Source of the DNA: Moorella mulderi DSM 14980
GTDB taxonomy: Bacteria; Bacillota; DSM-521; Neomoorellales; Neomoorellaceae
Assembly: GCF_001594015.1 (NCBI RefSeq)
Contig: NZ_LTBC01000003.1
Span: 124,001-188,000, forward strand
Direction of reading: 5' to 3'
DNA length: 64,000 nucleotides
Shown here: positions 46,675-54,703 of the stretch, one piece after another
How positions within the stretch are numbered: position 1 is the stretch's first letter
Layout of the letters: every line of letters starts with the position of its first letter
Notes under the pieces: generated by a model
What the model was told of the DNA's origin: nothing
Databases searched by the model: none
The model's input: only the letters and a program-made list of their open reading frames with translations
Made by a program: the position numbers and the translations under genes

Positions 46675-46689
46675 CTCCCCACCTCCCTC

Positions 46690-47598
46690 CTAGTGAAACT
46701 CCTCAGGATCATCGAGTTTATACTGGCCCAGGGGTGGCCGGGCCTCAAGATCTACCCCGGCTTCATATTCGCCAAAGAGCTCGTTCAGGTCTTTGATGAT
46801 CTTCTTGTTGAGGGCCATGATGGGAATCCCTTCCGGGCATACCCGCTCGCACTCACCGCATTCGATGCAGCGACCGGCCACGTGCATGGCCCGGGTAATG
46901 GCAAAGAACATATTTTCGCTGCGCTGCATCTGCTTGCCGCACCAGCCGGACTGGCTGCGGTCAAAGATGCACTCCCGGCAGTTGCAGGCCGGGCAAATGT
47001 TGCGGCAGGCGTAGCAGCGCAGGCAGCGGTCGTACTCACCTGTCCAGAAGGCATAGCGCTCATCGGGGGACATGGCTTCTAGCCTGGCTACTTCGGCAAA
47101 CCGGCCTTCCGGCGTGGCTTGTGCCTCCCTGATAGCGGCCCCGCCTTCATCCTGGAGGAGCTCGTCAAAAATTACCGGTTCAGGATGGGTGCAGTAACGG
47201 CACTTTTCGGCCAGGGGTGCCTCACTGCGTCTTTCTTCGCCCAGGGCGGCCGCCTGGCGGCCATCCCTGACGCCGGGGCATTTAATACCGATGAGGTAGA
47301 CCTTTTCCCGGTCAATCTGGTTGTCCTGGAGGAGGCGAATAATGCCGCGGGAATCGCATCCCTTCACAAAAAGGGCTATTTTGTCCTCTGTGAACTTGTA
47401 GTCCAGGAGGTACTTGGCCAGGTTATTGGTGCAGAACTCATCCCAGACCAGGCGGTCGCAATCCTCCGGTTCGGTAATAAAGGCGGGCGGCGACAGGTAC
47501 CAGAAGGTACCCTTTTCCCATCCTATCACCATTTTAACCTCGCCCCTGGTCAACAACTCCCGGGCCCGGGCACGCATTTGTTCTTGGATACTGCTCAT
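46690..47598 (-). CDS. flxC: FlxC: 4Fe-4S ferredoxin-type subunit
   Basis: A 302-residue protein, distantly like FlxB and the F420-dehydrogenase beta family in its first part (FVKGCDSRGIIRLLQDNQID, GIKCPGV). Cysteine clusters: CLRCYACRNICPACNCREC and CIECGECERVCPEGIP, enough for two [4Fe-4S] clusters, with an extra pair at CRYC. The ATG overlaps the flxD stop (ATGA), so translation depends on flxD being read through its UGA. Confidence 0.8.
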   Translation of the reverse strand: MSSIQEQMRARARELLTRGEVKMVIGWEKGTFWYLSPPAFITEPEDCDRLVWDEFCTNNLAKYLLDYKFTEDKIALFVKGCDSRGIIRLLQDNQIDREKVYLIGIKCPGVRDGRQAAALGEERRSEAPLAEKCRYCTHPEPVIFDELLQDEGGAAIREAQATPEGRFAEVARLEAMSPDERYAFWTGEYDRCLRCYACRNICPACNCRECIFDRSQSGWCGKQMQRSENMFFAITRAMHVAGRCIECGECERVCPEGIPIMALNKKIIKDLNELFGEYEAGVDLEARPPLGQYKLDDPEEFH

Positions 47599-48032
47599 GC
47601 GCCATCCCTCAACTTTCTGTTGGGCCCCAGGGCCCGGATGTCCTCCGTCATCTGGGTGATTATCTCAGCAAAGCGCGGTCCCTCGGAACCCGACACCCAG
47701 CGTGCCTGGAAACGCTCCGGCTCCAGGCCCATGAACTGCAAGACCCGCTGCATTAAGAGGAAACGGCGGCGGGTGAAGTAATTGCCACTAACATAGTGGC
47801 AGTCGCCGGGGTGTCAGCCGGCTACCAGCACGCCGTCGGCACCGCGCTGGAAAGCCCGCAGGACAAACTGGGGATTGACCCGGCCGGAACAGGGCACCCG
47901 CACGATCCGGGCATTGGCCGGGTACTGCAGGCGGTTGAGGCCCGCCAGGTCGGCACCGGCATAGGCGCACCAGTGGCAGCAAAAGGCGACAATCTTGGGC
48001 TCCCAGCTTTTGTCTCCGGCCGCTATAGACAT
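47595..48032 (-). CDS. flxD: FlxD/MvhD-type [2Fe-2S] subunit, predicted selenoprotein (Sec73)
   Basis: MvhD-family protein of 145 residues, the link between an electron donor and Hdr[21 protein letters not shown] opens it and [17 protein letters not shown] follows. Codon 73 is UGA (47816-47814) in the motif [18 protein letters not shown], where the family has Cys; the frame then runs on with full homology ([36 protein letters not shown]). A hairpin starts 12 bases after the UGA. The ATG overlaps the hdrA end by 10 bases and the stop overlaps flxC. Automated calling gives only a 72-residue stub. VhuD, its homologue in methanococci, is a known selenoprotein. Confidence 0.88.
47783..47801 (-). 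promoter_or_regulatory. Bacterial SECIS element of flxD
   Basis: UGCCACU-AUGUU-AGUGGCA: a perfect 7-bp stem with a 5-base loop containing G and U. The loop lies 20-24 bases after the UGA, within the known range for SelB recognition. Confidence 0.75.
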
Positions 48033-50005
48033 ACCGCATCCACCTCCGCCAGTATTTGTTCATTGGTGAAGCCACGGAGATTCATGGCACTCGACGGGCA
48101 GGCCACCGAGCAGGCGCCGCAACCCTGGCAGAGACCACTGTTGACCGCTGCCACCCGGCGGCTCACCTGCTTGCCGGCTACCCGTTCGGTAATGGTCTTC
48201 ATGGAAATAGCCTTGTAGGGGCAGATCTTCTCGCACATGGCACAGCCGGCGCAGATGCTTTCATCCACCGCCGCGATCATGGGGTCGGTGGCCATTTCAT
48301 CTTTAGCGAAGAGCTGGCAGACCTTAACAGCCGCAGCGCTGGCCTGGGATACCGTATCGGGGATATCCTTGGGTCCCTGGCAGGCCCCGGCCAGGAAGAC
48401 GCCGGCCGTAAAGGTTTCCACCGGTCTGAGTTTCGGGTGGGCCTCCTGGAAGAAGCCATCTTTATCTACCTGCAGACCCAGCATCTTGGCTACCTGCTCC
48501 CATCCTTCGCTGGGTACCATGGCCGTAGCCAGGACGACCATGTCGGCCGCCACCTCCACCTGGCGGCCGAGTAAAGTATCCTCACCGCGGACGATGAGCT
48601 TGTCCCCCTCCTGGAAGACGCGGCTCACCCGGCCCCGGACATAGACGGCCCCTTCATGGACAGTACGCTGGAGAAACTCCTCATAAGCCTTGCCGGGGGT
48701 GCGGATATCCATATAGAAGACGATAGCCTGGGAGTCGGGGATCTTCTCCAGCACCTGGTGGGCGTGCTTGGCCGTGTACATGCAGCAGGCCCGGGAGCAG
48801 TAACTTTTACCCTTGGCCTCATCCCGGGAACCAACACATTTAATGAAAACTACAGTTTTGGGTTCTTTGCCATCCGAGGGCCGGACAATCTTGCCGCCCG
48901 TAGGCCCGGAGGCATTGTTCAGGCGTTCAAAGTGCATGCCGGTAATGACATCGGGGTATTTGCCGTAGCCGTACTCACCGTAAACCTCTTCCCATTTAAA
49001 GAGGTCATAGCCGGTGGCCACGACAATGGCGCCGAATTTTTCGGTGATAACTTCATCCTGCTGCTCGTAATCTATGGCTTTGGCCGGGCAGACCTTCTGG
49101 CAAACGCCGCACTTTCCCCTGGTAAACTGGCGGCAGTGCTCGCGGTCGATCACCGGCACCGCCGGCACCGCCTGGGGGAAGGGCAGGTAAATGGCCTTGC
49201 GCTTGCCCAAGCCCAGGTCAAACTCGCTGTCCACCTTCGTGGGGCACTTCTCCCAGCAGGTACCGCAGCCGGTACACTTGACGGGGTCCACCGAGCGGGC
49301 TTTCTTGCGAATCGTTACTTCAAAATTGCCCACATAACCGGCTATATTCTCTACTTCCGCATAGGTCATGAGTTGAATGTTAGGGTGCTGCGCCGCAGCA
49401 ACCATTTTCGGCGTGCTTATTCAAGCGGAACAGTCCAGGGTCGGGAAGGTCTTGTCCAGCTTGACCATGTTGCCGCCAATGGTCGGCTCGCGGTCCAGGA
49501 GCATGACTTCATAGCCGGCATCGGCAATATCCAGGGCCGCCTGCATGCCGGCGATACCAGCGCCAATGACCAGCGCCCTCTTGGTAATGGGAATAGTACT
49601 GGCAAAAAGGGGGACATTGCGGCGGACTTTGGCCACGGCCGTCCGCACCAGGTCAATGGCTTTTAATGTCGCTCCTTCCTTGTCTTTAGCATGGACCCAG
49701 GCGCACTGCTCGCGGATGTTGGCCATCTCGAAGAGGTAAGGGTTTACCCCGGCGCTCTCACAAGTTTTCCTGAAGGTCGGCTCGTGGAGCCGGGGAGAGC
49801 AGGAGGCGACCACCACCCGGTCCAGGCGCTGTTCTTTGATAGCCTTGCGAATGAGTTCCTGCCCCGGATCGGAGCACATATACTGGTAATCGGTGGCATA
49901 GACCACATCGGGAAAACTCCTGGCGGCCTCGGCCACCTTTTTAACATCAACTACCGAGGCAATATTTGTACCGCAGTGGCAGATAAAGACGCCGACACGC
50001 TTCAT
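48023..50005 (-). CDS. hdrA: HdrA: FAD/iron-sulfur bifurcating subunit, predicted selenoprotein (Sec195)
   Basis: A 660-residue HdrA, the flavin-bearing core of heterodisulfide reductase complexes. N-terminal domain [18 protein letters not shown], then FAD fold [20 protein letters not shown], ferredoxin-like sites [16 protein letters not shown] and [14 protein letters not shown], the motif [19 protein letters not shown], and two C-terminal [4Fe-4S] sites [12 protein letters not shown] and [12 protein letters not shown]. Codon 195 is UGA (49423-49421) in [17 protein letters not shown], where homologues have Cys next to the flavin-proximal cluster; both halves are in one frame. A SECIS-like hairpin follows. 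Sec-containing HdrA is known in methanogens. Confidence 0.88.
49384..49403 (-). promoter_or_regulatory. Bacterial SECIS element of hdrA
   Basis: GG-U-UGCUGC-GGC-GCAGCA-CC: a 6-bp upper stem, a bulged U, a GG/CC lower stem and a GGC loop. The bulged U and the GGUUGC...GCACC frame match the E. coli fdhF SECIS. The loop is 27-29 bases after the UGA, somewhat farther than in fdhF but within reported limits. Confidence 0.75.
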
Positions 50006-50901
50006 GCTGTTTCCCTCCTTGTGGCAGGATGCCGCAGGATCTCCCTGACCTCAAGCATTGGGACCGGGTTAACAAAGTGGGTGGTGAGTCCCAGGTCTTT
50101 AGGCGCGTAGCCAAGGGCTATACCCATCAGTTCGGTGAAGTAAAAGATGGGCAAATTGAGCTGCTCGCCATGGGATGCGGCGGCTTGATTCTGCCGCATG
50201 TCCAGATTTAAGAAACACAGGGGGCAGGCCGTTACGATGCCCTCGGCCCCGGCGTCCCGGGCATGGCGCAGGATCTGGTAGATCATCCGCACCCCAATAT
50301 CCGTCCGGGCAGTGGCGAGACTCCCGCCGCAGCACTCGGTCTTGTAGGACCAGCTGACGGCCTCGCCGCCCAGGGCTTGAATAAGGTGGTCCATGGTCAT
50401 GGGGTCTTCCGGGTCGTCAAAGGCCGTAAGCTCTGGCGGCCGGACCAGGAGGCAGCCGTAATAGGCCGCCAGCTTCAGCCCCGCCAGGGGCTTGACCACC
50501 TGTTCCTTGATCTTCTCCAGGCCGACCCCATTGACCATGACATCCAGGAAGGCCCGGGCCTTATTGGTGGCCCGGTAATCCCGGCCGATGATTTCACTGA
50601 TGGTCGCCCGCATGCTTTCCGACCCCCGAACGGCGGCCTCTGCAGCCCGCAGGCGGTTAAAACAGGCGGCGCAGGGCACGGCAACGTCCAGGCCCTCTGC
50701 TTCGGCCAGGGCGAGATTCCGGGCCGGCAGGGCCAGGGACAGGAGGTGGTCATTATTGTGGGCGGCAGTGGCACCGCAGCAGCTCCAGTCGGGGATCTCC
50801 CACAGCTCCACCCCCAGGTGCCTGGCCACCATTTTGGCCGACTGGTTGTATTCTTTAGCAGTAGCTTCCAGGGAACAGCCGGGGTAATAGGCGTACTTCA
50901 A
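50002..50901 (-). CDS. hdrB: HdrB: heterodisulfide reductase subunit B
   Basis: A 299-residue protein with two CCG domains: YYPGCSLEATAKEYNQSA with WSCCGATAAHNN and VPCAACFNRL; then YYGCLLVRP, ECCGGSLATARTDIG and ACPLCFLNLD. In the family the two CX(31-39)CCX(35-36)CXXC motifs bind noncubane [4Fe-4S] clusters where the disulfide is reduced. Both are complete, so the disulfide-reducing site should be active. ATGA overlaps join it to hdrA and hdrC. Confidence 0.93.
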   Translation of the reverse strand: MKYAYYPGCSLEATAKEYNQSAKMVARHLGVELWEIPDWSCCGATAAHNNDHLLSLALPARNLALAEAEGLDVAVPCAACFNRLRAAEAAVRGSESMRATISEIIGRDYRATNKARAFLDVMVNGVGLEKIKEQVVKPLAGLKLAAYYGCLLVRPPELTAFDDPEDPMTMDHLIQALGGEAVSWSYKTECCGGSLATARTDIGVRMIYQILRHARDAGAEGIVTACPLCFLNLDMRQNQAAASHGEQLNLPIFYFTELMGIALGYAPKDLGLTTHFVNPVPMLEVREILRHPATRRETA

Positions 50902-51479
50902 TGCCGGCCACCTCCTTTAGCTCGCGCCCGGGCGAAGATGTTCTTCACCTCGGCAACGTTCTTGATCTTCGCCGGTATAGGACTGATCTTGCCCTTGAAC
51001 AGCAAGGGCGGCGCCAGCAGGGCATCCTTAAAGGGTTGCCCTGACTGCAGGTTGTACTGGATCATGAGCCCCATCTCGTGGGCGCGGCCGTAGCGTTCCA
51101 CGCTGCTTAAGAAAGCCTGGTCAAAAATATCCACCTTTTTCTCGTTAATCATCCCCCGGCGGCGAGCTTCCTGGCGCACGGCTTCCATCAGCCGCGGCAG
51201 GTTAACTTCCCGGGGGCAGCGGGTGTAACAGGCCTGGCAACTGGCGCAGAGCCAGGGGGTATGGCTCTTTAAGGCTTCTTCCCCCAGGCCCAGCTGCAGC
51301 AGGCGGATAACCTGCCGCGGCGTATAATCCATGGCAAAAGCTACCGGACAACCGGCCGAGCACTTGCCGCACTGGTAGCAGTCGCTTAAGGTAACGCCGC
51401 TGGCGGCTTCTACCTGGCTTTTCAGGGCCTGGGTCTGGCGTAAGGCACCGGCTAATTCCACCCGTTCCATTCTCCTCAC
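50898..51479 (-). CDS. hdrC: HdrC: heterodisulfide reductase subunit C
   Basis: A 193-residue ferredoxin-type subunit with two [4Fe-4S] sites, CYQCGKCSAGCPVA and CASCQACYTRCPREVNLP, and a helical C-terminus. HdrC passes electrons between HdrA and HdrB. It is the first gene of the operon; GTG at 51479 (ATG at 51470 possible). The divergent gap to nptA-like must hold the promoter: a TATAAA is visible near 51530 but no good -35. Confidence 0.92.
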   Translation of the reverse strand: MRRMERVELAGALRQTQALKSQVEAASGVTLSDCYQCGKCSAGCPVAFAMDYTPRQVIRLLQLGLGEEALKSHTPWLCASCQACYTRCPREVNLPRLMEAVRQEARRRGMINEKKVDIFDQAFLSSVERYGRAHEMGLMIQYNLQSGQPFKDALLAPPLLFKGKISPIPAKIKNVAEVKNIFARARAKGGGRH

Positions 51480-51626
51480 CCTCTCTCTTGTTCCTGCCAG
51501 AACTTAAACGGCCACAAAAAATACCCTCTTTTATATTCTTGCTGACCGGCCAGATTCCTCTTTTGGATAGAAAAAAAGCCAGGAATAAAAAAACGAACCC
51601 CCACATAAAAGCTAAGGGGTGAAATA

Positions 51627-52544
51627 ATGCTCTTCCCTCTCCTGCAGTTTGCCGCCGGGGTAAGTCTCCTCCTCCTGGGGGTGCAGTTGTTGCGCCAGGG
51701 GCTGGTGGCCCTGGGCCGTTCTTACCTGGAAATTATGATCCGCCGGGCTACGGCTACGCCCTGGCAGGGCTTCTTGTGGGGTACTGTGGCCACGGCCCTG
51801 GTCCAGTCCAGCACGGCCGTCACTGTCCTCACCGTGGGCCTGGTAGACGGCGGCGTTATTTCCTTCTATCAAAGCCTGGGGGTAATCCTGGGGGCCAATG
51901 TCGGCACCTGTGTAACCGTCCAGTTCCTGGCTCTAAAGTTAAGTAAAATTGCCCTGCCGGCCCTGGTCACCAGCATCCCTTTAATTCTGGCCCCCTCCAC
52001 CCGGGCTGCCGGGACGGCCTGCCTGGGCTCAGGTTTAATCTTCTCCAGCCTGGACCTCATGGCTTCATCCCTCCTGCCCTTTAAGGACAGCCCCGCCCTC
52101 CTCGGCCTTTTAAGCGCCGCCGCCACCAGCCCCTGGCAGGGAATCCTGGCGGGCACCCTGCTTACTGGCTTTCTCCACTCCAGCAGCGTCGTTGCGGGTA
52201 TGGCCATGGTCCTGGCCGGCCACGGCGTCCTGCCACCCCTGGCAGCCCTGCATATTGTCCTGGGGGCCAATATCGGCACCTGCCTGACGGCCCTTATTGC
52301 CGCCCTCTTTTCCTCCCGGGCCGCCAAAAGGACGGCCCTGGCCCATCTCGTGATTAATGCCGCCGGTGCCATCCTCTGTCTACCCTTCCTGCCCCCGGCG
52401 CTCTATTTCCTTAACTGGCTCACGCCGGACCTGCCCCGCCAGGTGGCCCATTTCCACACCCTTTTTAACCTGGTCTCTTCCCTGGCTGCCCTGCCCTTTG
52501 CCGGCCTCCTGGCCTGGCTATTGGAAACATTGCTGCCGGACTAA
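51627..52544 (+). CDS. Na+/phosphate cotransporter family protein
   Basis: A 305-residue NptA/PNaS-type protein with two inverted repeats, each bearing a QSS motif: ALVQSSTAVTVLTVGLV and TGFLHSSSVVAGMAMVL, and the matching VILGANVGTCVTVQ and IVLGANIGTCLTAL loops. About eight membrane segments. It lacks the cytoplasmic PhoU-like domain found in longer members. Expected role: Na+-driven phosphate uptake or export. It is divergent from hdrC with GGGGTGA before the ATG. Confidence 0.85.
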   Translation: MLFPLLQFAAGVSLLLLGVQLLRQGLVALGRSYLEIMIRRATATPWQGFLWGTVATALVQSSTAVTVLTVGLVDGGVISFYQSLGVILGANVGTCVTVQFLALKLSKIALPALVTSIPLILAPSTRAAGTACLGSGLIFSSLDLMASSLLPFKDSPALLGLLSAAATSPWQGILAGTLLTGFLHSSSVVAGMAMVLAGHGVLPPLAALHIVLGANIGTCLTALIAALFSSRAAKRTALAHLVINAAGAILCLPFLPPALYFLNWLTPDLPRQVAHFHTLFNLVSSLAALPFAGLLAWLLETLLPD

Positions 52545-52561
52545 TTTTGGCCAGCACATTT

Positions 52562-53698
52562 TTACCGGGCCAGGCGAAAGATGGCGTAGCGCCCTGTGAG
52601 GTACTGCCAGAGGTCTTCATAAGTGTCCCCGCCGAAAAGGACGTCCACCAGGCGCCGGGCCACTTCCGGGTTGGCCGCAACCAGCCGGTGCACCACCGGC
52701 GTCAGGGCATAGACTACCCGGGCAATACGCCAGGCATAATGCAAAGATGGCAATACCTCGGCGTGTATTTTCTTTGTATAATCTTCCAGCCCGCCCTGGC
52801 CGGCCAGGGCGGCTGAAATTGCCTCTGCCGCCAGGCGGCCGCTCCTCAAGGCATAGTAGATGCCTTCCCCGGAAAAGGGATCAACCAGCCCGGCGGCATC
52901 ACCGGCCAGCACCGCCCTGCCAGTATGTAAAGTACCGGCCTTACCGCTGGCGGCAGGAATAACGGCGCCGCGGCAGCGTATTCCCTCCGGTATTTTCAGC
53001 CCCATACCCCGGCAAAAATCCTGGAAGTAGCGCTGCAGGCCCTTCACCTGCCGGGTAAAGGAACCAATCCCCACCGACAGGTGATCCCCCTTAGGAAATA
53101 TCCAGCCATACCCGGCCGGGATGCCGCCGTAGCTCAAATGCACCCGGCCCCGGTATTCAGCCAAGACCCCTTCGTCAACCGGTATTTCACATTCCAGGGT
53201 CACACCGGCAGCCGTCCCGGTATTAAAGGGCAGGCTCTTGCGGACCAGGCTCCTGGCCCCATCAGCCCCGACCAGGAAATCGCCCTGGAAGATACTACCG
53301 TCTTCCCCGTAAATTGTTACACCGGTCGCCGTTTCGGCCACAGCCGTTACCCTGTAGCCATCACGGATTGTGGCCCCGGCGGCGGCCGCCTGTTCCAGCA
53401 ACCAGGCATCCAGCTTTTCCCTGCCGACCATTCGGATGACCGGCTGCTGGTAAACTATGTTAATGGGCCTTTCCTGGCGATGGTAAAAAATAACTTCCCG
53501 GGTGCTATCTTCGCTTAATTTTTCCCAGCCCGGTTCCAGTTCCCCCAGGGCTTTGCCCGTTAAACCGCCACCACAGGGTTTGTAGCGGGGAAACCTGGCC
53601 TTATCTAAAATTAAAACCTTAAGTCCCCGGCGGGCCAGCAAGCGGCCGCAGGTACTGCCTGCCGGCCCGGCGCCACAGATGATGACATCGTAATTCAC
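52562..53698 (-). CDS. Geranylgeranyl-reductase-family flavoprotein
   Basis: A 378-residue FAD protein: VIICGAGPAGSTCGRLLARRG, ARFPRYKPCGGGLTGKALGEL, LVGADGARSLVRKSL and VLAGDAAGLVDPFSGEGIYYAL are the landmarks of the GGR/ChlP group. Members reduce prenyl double bonds in lipids or quinones. The cysteine in KPCGG is the one that is conserved in the family. No lipid genes are near; the substrate may be menaquinone or another isoprenoid. Confidence 0.82.
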   Translation of the reverse strand: MNYDVIICGAGPAGSTCGRLLARRGLKVLILDKARFPRYKPCGGGLTGKALGELEPGWEKLSEDSTREVIFYHRQERPINIVYQQPVIRMVGREKLDAWLLEQAAAAGATIRDGYRVTAVAETATGVTIYGEDGSIFQGDFLVGADGARSLVRKSLPFNTGTAAGVTLECEIPVDEGVLAEYRGRVHLSYGGIPAGYGWIFPKGDHLSVGIGSFTRQVKGLQRYFQDFCRGMGLKIPEGIRCRGAVIPAASGKAGTLHTGRAVLAGDAAGLVDPFSGEGIYYALRSGRLAAEAISAALAGQGGLEDYTKKIHAEVLPSLHYAWRIARVVYALTPVVHRLVAANPEVARRLVDVLFGGDTYEDLWQYLTGRYAIFRLAR

Positions 53699-53757
53699 GC
53701 CAGCCTGCTCCTCTAGAAATAATAGTTTTTTAGTAACTTTTTCTTTTAATTATACCC

Positions 53758-53786
53758 GTATACAGCCCGGGGAAAAGGCCATAATA
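53758..53786 (+). promoter_or_regulatory. Sigma-G/F-like promoter of the DUF1269 gene
   Basis: GTATA (53758-53762), 17 bases, CATAATA (53780-53786), fitting the forespore sigma-G pattern GHATR-N17/18-CATNNTA. The start would be about 30 bases before the ATG. Confidence 0.45.
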
Positions 53787-53823
53787 AGATTGAATTTGGA
53801 TTTGCCATAAGGAGGATATAGAC

Positions 53824-54318
53824 ATGGCCAAGACAGTAGTTGCCATCTTTAGCAATGAACAGGTAGCCAGGGAAGCAGTCGAAGACCTTCGCCGGGCCGG
53901 TTTCGACAAGGAGATATCCATCCTGGCCCGCGATAAGGGCGGTGAGGCAAACGGCCGGGAAGGCGAAGGTGGCCTCAACATGGGCGTTGACGCCGGTGGC
54001 ATCAGCGATGGCGTTACCACCGGCGGTGTCCTGGGCGGCCTGGCCGGCCTGGCAGCCGGGGCCGGGGCCCTGTTCATTCCCGGACTGGGTCCCCTTATTG
54101 CGGCCGGTCCCATTGCCGGCCTGCTTTCAGGAGCGGCCACAGGCGGCGTTGCCGGCGGGCTAATTGACTGGGGTATCCCGGAAGCCGAAGGCCGGGAATA
54201 TGAAAATGAAATCCGCCAGGGGAAATTGCTGGTTTCCGTCCGTTGTGACGACCAGCGCGCCGACCAGGCCAACCGCATTTTGAAGGATCACGGTGCGGAC
54301 CGGGTGCGCATCCACTAG
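53824..54318 (+). CDS. General stress protein 17M/YflT-like protein with glycine zipper
   Basis: A 164-residue protein. The first 40 residues (TVVAIFSNEQVAREAVEDLR) and the last 30 (RQGKLLVSVRCDDQRADQAN, RVRIH) form the alpha/beta fold of YflT/GsiB-type general stress proteins. Between them is a glycine/alanine-rich hydrophobic segment (GGVLGGLAGLAAGAGALFIP, GLLSGAATGGVAGGLIDWG) like a glycine-zipper membrane hairpin. AAGGAGGATATAG precedes the ATG. Function unknown; the promoter and the spore gene next door suggest expression in the forespore. Confidence 0.75.
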   Translation: MAKTVVAIFSNEQVAREAVEDLRRAGFDKEISILARDKGGEANGREGEGGLNMGVDAGGISDGVTTGGVLGGLAGLAAGAGALFIPGLGPLIAAGPIAGLLSGAATGGVAGGLIDWGIPEAEGREYENEIRQGKLLVSVRCDDQRADQANRILKDHGADRVRIH

Positions 54319-54330
54319 GCTTTAAATTAA

Positions 54331-54357
54331 CAGGCCGGGGTCTAAAACCCGGCCTGT
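54331..54357 (+). terminator. Terminator-like hairpin after DUF1269 gene
   Basis: CAGGCCGGG-gtctaaaa-CCCGGCCTG followed by TCACTTTTAT. A strong stem with a poor T run. Confidence 0.5.
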
Positions 54358-54473
54358 CACTTTTATCGTACCCACCTTTATTTTGGCGCCCGTACCAGTA
54401 ATGCCTTGTATGGTGAGGAGGATATCTGTCGAAGCTAATTGACAGGAGGGCAGTACAAAAAGGAGGCTTGATC

Positions 54474-54653
54474 ATGGCCAGAAGGCGCGGGGTTATGTCC
54501 GATGCTCTGAAGTATGAACTGGCCCGGGAGTTGGGTGTTTACGACACCGTGGCCAGGGAAGGCTGGGGTGGCGTGCCATCCCGGCAGTGCGGCAACCTGG
54601 TCCGGCTAGCCATTGAAAAAGCTGAACAAATGGTGAGGCAAAACCAGTTGTAA
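54474..54653 (+). CDS. Small acid-soluble spore protein, alpha/beta-type-like
   Basis: A 59-residue protein from the ATG at 54474, 7 bases after AGGAGG. SASP marks: ALKYELARELGVYD, which contains the GPR protease site (E-L/I-A), GGVPSRQCGNLVRLAIEKAE for the second helix. The usual SxxNGxxGGxxxKRLV core is replaced by GGVPSRQCGNLVR, including one Cys, so it is a divergent member. These proteins coat and protect spore DNA. Confidence 0.8.
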   Translation: MARRRGVMSDALKYELARELGVYDTVAREGWGGVPSRQCGNLVRLAIEKAEQMVRQNQL

Positions 54654-54662
54654 CTGCCCCCG

Positions 54663-54697
54663 GCCGGAAAGCCAGCAGGCTTCCGGCTTATTTTCTT
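54663..54697 (+). terminator. Intrinsic terminator of the SASP gene
   Basis: GCCGGAA-agccagcaggc-TTCCGGC followed by TTATTTTCTT. Confidence 0.7.
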
Positions 54698-54703
54698 ATC
54701 CCC

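Noticed and set aside
49405-49423. hdrA break as a frameshift or pseudogene
   Set aside because: Both halves are in the same frame, the only change is UGA at a Cys position, conservation continues on both sides, and a SECIS-like hairpin follows.
48656-49666. A 336-codon plus-strand ORF opposite hdrA
   Set aside because: Antisense shadow of a strongly conserved gene; no recognisable domain or ribosome site.
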